Positions 1 to 5,817 of a stretch of 8,042 nt of DNA are shown here, piece after piece (within the stretch, counting starts at the first letter, position 1; every line of letters begins with the position of its first letter). Under the pieces are notes generated by a model, which had not been told where the DNA came from, searched no databases, and saw only the letters and a list, made by a program, of their open reading frames with translations. The translations under genes were made by a program, and so were the position numbers. The DNA is from CAYOZL01 sp964408435 (GTDB lineage Bacteria > Bdellovibrionota_C > UBA2361 > SZUA-149 > CAYOZL01). Location of the stretch: contig CAYOZL010000078.1 of assembly GCA_964408435.1 (NCBI GenBank), positions 1-8,042 of the forward strand. Direction: 5' to 3'.

Positions 1-119
1 CATTTGGTAATAAATTAGATTCTATTGAAGGTGAACTTAGAAGAACTAGACCAAAAAATAATACAGTTCCACCACCTAGATATAACGATAAACACGATAG
101 CTTCTTTGGAACTCGCTAA
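1..119 (+). CDS. 3' end of an unrecognised protein gene (partial)
   Basis: An open frame enters from the left edge (first whole codon at base 3) and ends at a TAA at 117-119, giving 38 C-terminal residues. The tail is hydrophilic: an acidic/basic stretch (IEGELRRTRP), then a proline-rich piece (TVPPPRYN), ending SFFGTR. It has no membrane segment and no motif I can assign. The gene converges on the end of the urt operon, with 26 bases between the two stop codons, so it is probably unrelated to urea transport. The frame is short and the call rests on its being open to the edge and on gene spacing, so an accidental frame is not excluded. Confidence 0.5.
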   Translation, partial: FGNKLDSIEGELRRTRPKNNTVPPPRYNDKHDSFFGTR

Positions 120-145
120 AAACAATAATATAAAAAAAGAATAAA

Positions 146-841
146 TCAAACAACAAGAAACTCATCTCTTAACTCATATGTTAATTCAGAGATATTTCCA
201 TGAGCAACTGTTCTTCCTCTATCAATTAGATAAAAATCGTCACAAATACTTTTAGCTAAATCCATTCGTAGAGTTACTAACAAAACTGTAATATCTTTTT
301 CTTGATTAATATATTTAATTATATCCTTAATCTCTTCTACTATATTTGGTTGCACGCCTTCAGTAGCTTCATCAAGTAATAAAACTTTAGGATCTGTAGC
401 TAATGCTCTAGCAATTGCTAGCTGTTGTTGCTGACCACCTGAAAGATTTCCTCCTTGTCTATTAGACATATCTTTTAAAACTGGAAATAAATCAAAAATA
501 AAAGTAGGAATTTCTTTTGAATTATCTACTCTTGCTTCAAGAGCTATTCTTAAATTTTCCTCAACAGTTAACTGAGGAAAAATTTCTCTTCCTTGAGGCA
601 CATATCCTATTCCTAGCTTGGCTCTTATATCACTTTTTAAATGATCAATTCTTTTACCATCAAGCTCTATATAACCAGACTCAATTTCTAATAAGCCCAT
701 TATGCTTTTTATAAGAGTTGTTTTACCAACTCCATTTCTACCCATAATAGCAGTGCAACGATTTTCTTTAAGCGAAAGACTAAGGTTCCATAGTGTGTGA
801 CTCTCACCATAATATTGATTTAACTTTCTAATGTGCAACAT
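146..841 (-). CDS. urtE: Urea ABC transporter ATP-binding protein UrtE
   Basis: One of two cytoplasmic ATPases that power the urea importer. The 231-residue length is usual for UrtE/LivF-type subunits. Visible motifs are Walker A GRNGVGKT (residues 34-41), the Q-loop in VPQGREIFPQLTVEENL (Q83), signature LSGGQ followed by QQQLAIARAL (from 133), and Walker B VLLLDE with the UrtE-like continuation ATEGVQPNIV (153 on). The ATG at 841 has a strong AGGAGG ribosome site six bases upstream and overlaps the end of urtD by 14 bases, suggesting translational coupling. After Walker B, where UrtE/LivF proteins normally read LLVEQ, this protein reads LLVTL, so the usual switch-loop Glu-Gln pair is missing. 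It is the last gene of the operon; I see no hairpin terminator behind it, only T-rich sequence. Family assignment rests on motifs plus position as the fifth urt gene. Confidence 0.94.
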   Translation of the reverse strand: MLHIRKLNQYYGESHTLWNLSLSLKENRCTAIMGRNGVGKTTLIKSIMGLLEIESGYIELDGKRIDHLKSDIRAKLGIGYVPQGREIFPQLTVEENLRIALEARVDNSKEIPTFIFDLFPVLKDMSNRQGGNLSGGQQQQLAIARALATDPKVLLLDEATEGVQPNIVEEIKDIIKYINQEKDITVLLVTLRMDLAKSICDDFYLIDRGRTVAHGNISELTYELRDEFLVV

Positions 842-1583
842 AACTTCCTCCTAAATAAACTTCTCTAACTTTTTTATGTTTTTGTATTTGCTCGATACTA
901 CCAGCTGCTAGCACCTCGCCTTTATGTAAAACTGTTACCCTGTCTGCTATTTCTCTTACAAAATGCATATCGTGTTCAATTACAAGAATTGTATGAGTCT
1001 TTTTTAGATTTTTAATTAGCTTTGATGTTTTAAATATTTCCTTATCTGTCATTCCAGCTACTGGCTCATCTAATAGTAAGAGTTTCGGATCTTGTGCTAA
1101 TAGCATTCCAATACAAAGCCATTGCTTTTGGCCATGAGCAAGTGTTCCTGCTTCTAGATTTTTAAAATCTGCTAGACCTAGTAGCTCTAATAAATAGCTA
1201 ATCTTGTCTTCTTCTGATTTTTTTAATTTTTGAAACAAAGATGACCACACACCATAGTCTCTTCTAATTGCAATCTCTAAATTTTGCTTAACAGTATGCT
1301 TTGCAAAAACTAGAGGCTTTTGGAATTTACGCCCTACACCAATTCTAACTATATCTTTAATACACAGTGAACTAAGTTCTATTTCTTTATTGAAATAAAC
1401 TGCCCCAGAAGTTGGCTTAATATTACCTGAAATAACATCAAGTAAAGTACTTTTTCCTGCTCCATTTGGTCCAATAACACAATGGATTTCATTTTTAATA
1501 ATAGATAAGTTAATTTTTTCTAAAGCCTTAAAACCCAGAAATTGAACTGAAACATTGTTAGCTTCTAATAAATAGTTCTCCAT
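828..1583 (-). CDS. urtD: Urea ABC transporter ATP-binding protein UrtD
   Basis: Second cytoplasmic ATPase of the urea importer, 251 residues, related to LivG. It shows Walker A GPNGAGKST (38-46), a Q-loop in GRKFQKPLVF (Q88), Walker B LLLLDEP (168-174) and a proper switch histidine in VIEHDMHFVREIADR (H204). The signature region LAHGQKQWLCIGMLLAQDP, followed by PVAGMTDKE, is the hallmark that separates UrtD from other LivG-type ATPases (the family usually has LSHGQKQWLEIGM), so the subunit call is firm. A perfect AGGAGG ribosome site lies before the ATG, inside the last codons of urtC, and only three bases separate the two genes. The C-terminal VREVYLGG is typical of the family. Confidence 0.95.
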   Translation of the reverse strand: MENYLLEANNVSVQFLGFKALEKINLSIIKNEIHCVIGPNGAGKSTLLDVISGNIKPTSGAVYFNKEIELSSLCIKDIVRIGVGRKFQKPLVFAKHTVKQNLEIAIRRDYGVWSSLFQKLKKSEEDKISYLLELLGLADFKNLEAGTLAHGQKQWLCIGMLLAQDPKLLLLDEPVAGMTDKEIFKTSKLIKNLKKTHTILVIEHDMHFVREIADRVTVLHKGEVLAAGSIEQIQKHKKVREVYLGGSYVAH

Positions 1584-1586
1584 TTT

Positions 1587-2741
1587 TTACCTCCTTGCTT
1601 TCTTTGTTCTCTTCACAAATACTTTTACTAATCCTGAAGGCATCCAAAGAGTAATTGTAATAAATAAACTACCTAGAATAAGTAGCCAGACTTCCGGAAA
1701 ATTTGCGGTGCATATGCTTCTTAGTGAATTAACAACTCCACTTCCTAGCATTGCCCCTGCTAATGTCCCTCTTCCACCTACTGCCACCCAAATAGCTATT
1801 TCGATTGATTTAGATGGCTTCATCTCACTAGGATTTATAATTCCAACATGAGTAACGTACAGCGCCCCAGCGACTGCACAGATAATTGCAGAGAAAACCC
1901 AAATAAATAATTTATAATTTAAGCAATTATAGCCTTGAAAGCTTACTCTTTGCTCTGAGTCTTTTATTGCTTTTAATATTAAGCCAACTTTAGATTGAAC
2001 TATATATCTACTAGCTAAGTAAAATATTAGAACTGCAAGTACTGTTGATAAATATAGATAAAGCTTAGTGTTATTAGAATACAGAGAAAAACCTAGTATC
2101 TCTTTAAAATCAGTTAGACCATTTTCTCCCCCAAAACCTGTTTCATTTCTAAAAAAGAATAACATCAGCGCATAAGCTGTAGCTTGTGTCATAATTGAAA
2201 AATAAACATCTTTAATCTTTGAGCGAAAAGAAAAGTATCCAAATATAAAAGCAAGAAAAGCGGGAATAAATATTATCATTAAGACAGTAAAAACAAAGCT
2301 ATCAAAACCTAGCCAATACCAAGGAAGCTCTTTCCAATCTAAAAAGACCATAAAATCAGGTAAATTACTTCCGTATACTCCTTGACCAGAGCTCGCCCTA
2401 AGTAAATGCATTCCCATTAAGTAAGAACCAAATGCAAAAANNNNNNNNNNTGCCCAAGAGAAGGTTTTTCAATATCTTTTGAAAAATGCAAAAAAAACTG
2501 CATTCCCTAAACTAAGTATTCCGCAATATCCCCAAACAAGATCTAAAGCTAGGGCTAAAAGGGCATAACACATAAACTTTCCTAATGTGTTTATAATCAA
2601 ACTAGAGACATAAAAAGAAGAGCTACTTTTTATATAAAGATTTAAAAAAGGAATTATTATAAATGCAATTGTAAAAAGCATGATTATAAAACTCCATTGT
2701 TTTTTATTATGTAAACCAGAAATAGATTTTATTAACTTCAT
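1587..2741 (-). CDS. urtC: Urea ABC transporter permease UrtC, interrupted by an assembly gap
   Basis: Inner-membrane permease that pairs with UrtB to form the channel. As given, the frame starts at 2741 (AAGGG ribosome site), reads 86 normal residues ending SLGNAVFFAF, then meets FKRY and a stop before the Ns. It resumes after the gap as GSYLMGMHLLR and runs to 1587. Merging the two sides through the shared 11-base sequence gives one continuous protein of about 366 residues, a normal UrtC length. Family marks are LALALDLVWGYCGILSLG before the gap and NLPDFMVFLDWKELPWYW after it. A permease cytoplasmic loop follows (GLILKAIKDSEQRVSFQGY), then hydrophobic segments with GGRGTLAGAMLG. It begins 21 bases after urtB. 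I annotate one gene, probably intact in the organism, not two fragments; a real insertion at this point is the alternative. Confidence 0.9.
2430..2494. repeat. 11-base direct repeat flanking the urtC gap
   Basis: AAATGCAAAAA occurs at 2430-2440, touching the N run, and again at 2484-2494. Collapsing the two copies restores the urtC reading frame. The 33 bases between the right-hand copy and the Ns (2451-2483) do not fit UrtC and contain the in-frame stop. The repeat is either the unmerged overlap of two contig ends or, less likely, a target-site duplication around an unassembled insertion. Confidence 0.75.
2441..2450. other. Assembly gap (10 Ns)
   Basis: Ten undetermined bases inside urtC. 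The length is probably a placeholder and not a measured size, because the flanking sequences already overlap by 11 bases and rejoin in frame without any added sequence. Confidence 0.97.
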
Positions 2742-2762
2742 AATTGCCCTTAAGTATTATCT

Positions 2763-4367
2763 TTATAAATTTACAGATCTTCTTTTTATTGAATAAAGAC
2801 CTTCTGGTCTTTTTTGAATAAATAAAACTACTAGAAATAAAACTATGATTTTAGCTAAAACTGAGCCGTAGGCTGGCTCAAGAACTTTATTTACCATTCC
2901 AACTGAAAGAGCAGAAAAAATAGTTCCCACAATTTTTCCTACACCACCAAAAACAACAACAAGAAAAGAATCTACGATATATCCTTGCCCAAGCTCTGGG
3001 CCAACATTACTAATTTGAGTTAGCATTAGCCCTGCTAAGCCTGCTATTCCAGAACCTAAAGAAAAGGTAAGAAGGTCAACCTTATCTGTTTTAATTCCAC
3101 TCGCTCTTGCCATAGCTCTATTTTGTGAAACTGCTCTTACTTTTAATCCAAATTTTGTTTTTTGAAATATGAACCAAGTTAAAAAACAAATTACTATAGT
3201 AAAAAACACACAAAATATTCTGTTATAAGGTAAAACAACTGAATAAAACTCTAAGCTACCAGTTAAAAGTAAAGGATTTGCTACTTCTACATTGCTTGCC
3301 CCAAACCAAATTCTTATGAATTGAATAAGTAAGAGACTAACTCCCCAAGTAGCTAAAAGTGTTTCAAGTGGCCTACCATAAAGATGTCTAAGAATAGTGC
3401 GCTCAATAATCAAACCAATTAAGGCAGCTGAAAAAAATGAAACTGGAATTGCAAATAAAATATACCAATTTAACATCTGAGGAAGATACAAAATAAAAAT
3501 ATTTTGAGTAAGATATGTTGCATAAGCTCCTATCATTAGAAGTTCCCCATGAGCCATATTGATAACACCCATTAAGCCCAAACTAATTGCTAGACCAAGA
3601 CTAGTAAGCAGTAAAATACTCCCTAAGCTTAAACCTTGTAGAATTGTTGTAGCAATATTTGCAAAATTTTCTCTTCTCTTAATCGCTGTTTTTGCTCTTG
3701 TTGCTAGTTTTTTAAGTCTTAAAGAATTTGAATCATCCAAGAAATTATTTAGAATTAAAAGATGAGAAGTATTTCCAGAGTCTTTTAACAATTCTATGCA
3801 TTCTAGTTGATACTTCTTAGCTAGGTTTTGCTCTAAGAGTATTGGTTTCGCTAATGAAAAAATTAAAGATTCTCTAACTTGTTTTGATTGCTCAAGTTCT
3901 AATAATTTCAAAGCAGATTCTTTAGCTATTTTAGTAAAAGAAAAGTTATTTAAAGCTTCTATTTTAAGAGAAGTATTATTAGATTTAAGCTTACTTAATA
4001 CGATTGCAGCTTTTAAATATCTACGTATATTATTATTAATTTTTATCCTCTTTGCTCCTTTTGCTTCTATTTCTTTAGAAGAAAACGCATGAACAAATCC
4101 TTCATTATTTTTTACCAACAACTCATTATTCTTAGACTTAAATAAATTTCTTTCTTTAAGTGCAATTAAAAGAGGAAGAAAGCTGTAGCTTGGATTACGA
4201 ATTGATTCCTTAATTGATTCTAGAGTTTTTTCATCTAAAAGAAGACTTTCAAATGAAGCTCTTTGTTCTAGAGTTTCTGTAAAAGCTTGCTGTCTAGCTT
4301 CTACAGAAGAAACTAGCAGCAAGACTAATAAAATTACGACTAAGCTTCGCATTGTATTTAACCACAT
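2763..4367 (-). CDS. urtB: Urea ABC transporter permease UrtB with long N-terminal exported domain
   Basis: Inner-membrane permease of the urea importer, 534 residues. Residues 1-24 look like a signal peptide (Met-Arg, a run of Leu/Val, then SSVEA-R). Residues 25 to about 233 form a charged, helix-rich soluble part with HEAT-like repeated helices, as found in long UrtB proteins; it should lie outside the cytoplasm. The permease core starts near 235 and carries LGLAISLGLMGVINMAHGELLMIGAYATY, RTILRHLYGRPLETLLATWGVS, the cytoplasmic coupling loop FGLKVRAVSQNRAMARASGI (about 407-424) and the GQGYIVDSFLVVVFGGVGKIVGT region, all typical of UrtB. The start is eight bases after the urtA stop with a weak AAGG ribosome site inside urtA. 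An internal Met at residue 6 would also leave a good signal peptide, so the exact start is uncertain. Confidence 0.95.
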   Translation of the reverse strand: MWLNTMRSLVVILLVLLLVSSVEARQQAFTETLEQRASFESLLLDEKTLESIKESIRNPSYSFLPLLIALKERNLFKSKNNELLVKNNEGFVHAFSSKEIEAKGAKRIKINNNIRRYLKAAIVLSKLKSNNTSLKIEALNNFSFTKIAKESALKLLELEQSKQVRESLIFSLAKPILLEQNLAKKYQLECIELLKDSGNTSHLLILNNFLDDSNSLRLKKLATRAKTAIKRRENFANIATTILQGLSLGSILLLTSLGLAISLGLMGVINMAHGELLMIGAYATYLTQNIFILYLPQMLNWYILFAIPVSFFSAALIGLIIERTILRHLYGRPLETLLATWGVSLLLIQFIRIWFGASNVEVANPLLLTGSLEFYSVVLPYNRIFCVFFTIVICFLTWFIFQKTKFGLKVRAVSQNRAMARASGIKTDKVDLLTFSLGSGIAGLAGLMLTQISNVGPELGQGYIVDSFLVVVFGGVGKIVGTIFSALSVGMVNKVLEPAYGSVLAKIIVLFLVVLFIQKRPEGLYSIKRRSVNL

Positions 4368-4375
4368 TGTATTAA

Positions 4376-5662
4376 CTACCTTAGGAACTTAGGGGCTTCA
4401 CAATTTCCGCACGACCAAGGATAAGTCCAATCTGCTTTCTTCTTTGAACTTTCTGGAATAAAAGGACTCCAAGCATCTGCTTTAATTGTTGTTTCAGTTT
4501 TCCATACGATATCAAACTGACCATCTTCATTAATCTCTCCAATCATCACTGGCTTTTGTAAGTGGTGATTTTTAGAATCTAGAGTAACTGTATAACCTGA
4601 TGGAGATTTAAAATGCTGCCCTCCTAGAGCTTGCCTTACTGCATTTACATCTGTGCTATTAGCCTGCTCTACTGCTTGCTTCCACATATTGATCCCGATA
4701 TAAGTTGCCTCCATTGGATCGTTTGTAACTCTTTTTAATCCCCCAGGAAGGTTCTTAGCCTGAACATGCTTTTGCCACTTATTTACAAACTGCTTGTTTG
4801 CAGGAGTATCAACAGACATAAAATAATTCCAAGAAGCTAAATGTCCAACTAATAAAGAAGTGTCTATTCCTCTTAGTTCTTCCTCACCTACTGAAAAAGC
4901 AACTACTGGAATATCTTCTGCTTTGATTCCTTGATTCGCTAATTCTTTATAAAATGGAACATTTGAATCTCCATTAATTGTAGAAATAACTGCTGTTTGT
5001 TTACCTTTTGAGAATTTCCTAATCTTAGAAACTATTGTTTGATAATCCCCATGACCAAAAGGAGTATAAAGCTCCATTATATCTTTCTTGTCTATCCCTT
5101 TGGATTTTAAAAAATGCTTTAATATTTTATTTGTTGTTCTTGGGTAAACGTAATCTGTGCCAAGTAAAACAAAACGCTTTGCGCTTGCACCGTCTTCGCT
5201 CATTAAATACTTAACTGCTGGAATTGCTTGTTGATTAGGAGCTGCTCCAGTGTAGAAGACATTAAACGAAGATTCTTCACCTTCGTATTGAACTGGATAA
5301 AATAACAAACCATTTAATTCTTCTAAAACAGGAAGTACTGATTTCCTAGAAACAGATGTCCAACAACCAAAAATCGCTGCAACTTTCTCTTTTTCTAATA
5401 GCTCTCTGGTTTTTTCTGCAAATAAAGGCCAGTCTGAACTTGGGTCGACAACTACAGGTTCTAGCTTTCTACCTAATACTCCTCCTTTAGAGTTAATTTC
5501 ATCTATTGTCATTAAGGCAACATCCTTAAGCGAAGTTTCACTTATTGCCATAGTTCCTGATAAAGAATGAAGAATACCTACTTTTATAGGCTCTTCAGCA
5601 TTAGCTAGGCTAACTAGGGAAGTTAGAAATAATACTTGAAGTAAGCTATTAATTGATTTCAT
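4376..5662 (-). CDS. urtA: Periplasmic urea-binding protein UrtA
   Basis: Substrate-binding protein that captures urea (or a similar short amide) in the periplasm and delivers it to UrtBC. Of its 428 residues, 1-22 are a Sec signal peptide ending SLANA before EEP. There is no lipobox cysteine, so the protein should be freely soluble in a periplasm. The mature part is a type I periplasmic-binding fold of the UrtA/AmiC group: KVGILHSLSGTMAISE (27-42), FGCWTSVSRK (98-107), FYPVQYEGEE (121-130), YTGAAPNQQ (137-145), GTDYVYP (168-174), STINGDSN (227-234) and SVGEEE (257-262). The tail ends with a CxxC pair (C418, C421). It is the first gene of the operon, with an AGAGGA ribosome site seven bases before ATG. 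The divergent regulator contains a close relative of this whole protein. Confidence 0.96.
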   Translation of the reverse strand: MKSINSLLQVLFLTSLVSLANAEEPIKVGILHSLSGTMAISETSLKDVALMTIDEINSKGGVLGRKLEPVVVDPSSDWPLFAEKTRELLEKEKVAAIFGCWTSVSRKSVLPVLEELNGLLFYPVQYEGEESSFNVFYTGAAPNQQAIPAVKYLMSEDGASAKRFVLLGTDYVYPRTTNKILKHFLKSKGIDKKDIMELYTPFGHGDYQTIVSKIRKFSKGKQTAVISTINGDSNVPFYKELANQGIKAEDIPVVAFSVGEEELRGIDTSLLVGHLASWNYFMSVDTPANKQFVNKWQKHVQAKNLPGGLKRVTNDPMEATYIGINMWKQAVEQANSTDVNAVRQALGGQHFKSPSGYTVTLDSKNHHLQKPVMIGEINEDGQFDIVWKTETTIKADAWSPFIPESSKKKADWTYPWSCGNCEAPKFLR

Positions 5663-5672
5663 TTTATTATCC

Positions 5673-5697
5673 TCTTAGTGTTTGGTTGGTACTAAGA
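5673..5697. promoter_or_regulatory. Inverted repeat in the urtA leader, touching its ribosome site
   Basis: TCTTAGT (5673-5679) and ACTAAGA (5691-5697) form a perfect 7-bp inverted repeat with an 11-base spacer. On the urtA strand the second arm runs into the ribosome site (AAGAGGA), so in RNA the stem would cover part of it. It may act as a protein operator or as a translation-control hairpin; sequence alone does not decide. Confidence 0.4.
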
Positions 5698-5741
5698 ACT
5701 CTCTAGAAAAAACTAGCAAAGTTCCTTACTTAATTAGTCGT

Positions 5742-5770
5742 GTTATAGCATTCTCCTTTACTATTAGATA
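5742..5770 (-). promoter_or_regulatory. Predicted urtA promoter (extended -10)
   Basis: On the minus strand, TGCTATAAC supplies an extended -10 (TG at 5750-5749, TATAAC at 5747-5742). The -35 position, 17 bases further up (5770-5765), reads TATCTA and is poor, which suits an extended -10 or an activator-dependent promoter. Transcription would start near 5735, giving a leader of about 70 bases before urtA. Confidence 0.45.
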
Positions 5771-5785
5771 CTTAACTCATATAAT
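5757..5785 (+). promoter_or_regulatory. Predicted promoter of the TrmB-UrtA regulator gene
   Basis: A perfect TATAAT (5780-5785) lies 17 bases after TTTACT (5757-5762, four of six matches to TTGACA). Transcription would start near 5792, about 26 bases before the regulator's ATG. The site lies back to back with, and overlaps, the predicted urtA promoter. Confidence 0.6.
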
Positions 5786-5787
5786 AG

Positions 5788-5806
5788 TGCTAGTTTAATT
5801 CTAGCA
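5788..5806. promoter_or_regulatory. Inverted repeat over the regulator's start point, candidate operator
   Basis: TGCTAG (5788-5793) and CTAGCA (5801-5806) form a perfect 6-bp inverted repeat with a 7-base AT spacer, immediately after the regulator's -10 and over its predicted transcription start. The position suits autorepression. A related CTAG-N6-CTAGCA arrangement occurs at 5703-5718 in the urtA leader. CTAG is common in this window, so chance is possible. Confidence 0.4.
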
Positions 5807-5817
5807 GCAAAGAGCAA

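Noticed and set aside
120..145. Terminator after urtE
   Set aside because: The stretch is A/T-rich with a T run on the urtE strand, but I could find no stem before it.
517..714. A 65-codon plus-strand open frame opposite urtE
   Set aside because: It lies wholly antisense to a well-conserved ATPase, has a low-complexity Leu/Phe-rich product and no ribosome site; it is a shadow of the urtE coding pattern.
2469..2741. A separate small membrane-protein gene of 90 residues
   Set aside because: Its first 86 residues are the normal N-terminus of UrtC. The last four residues and stop come from the foreign 33 bases next to the assembly gap, so it is part of urtC.
3559..3765. A 68-codon plus-strand open frame opposite urtB
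   Set aside because: It is antisense to the conserved permease core of urtB, has no recognisable domain and no independent signals.
146..5662. Branched-chain amino acid (Liv) transporter instead of a urea transporter
   Set aside because: All five genes are of the Liv superfamily, but UrtA (HSLSGTMAISE, TINGDSN), UrtC (PDFMVFLDWKELPWYW) and UrtD (HGQKQWL and PVAGMTD) carry Urt-specific marks. A short-amide substrate remains possible.
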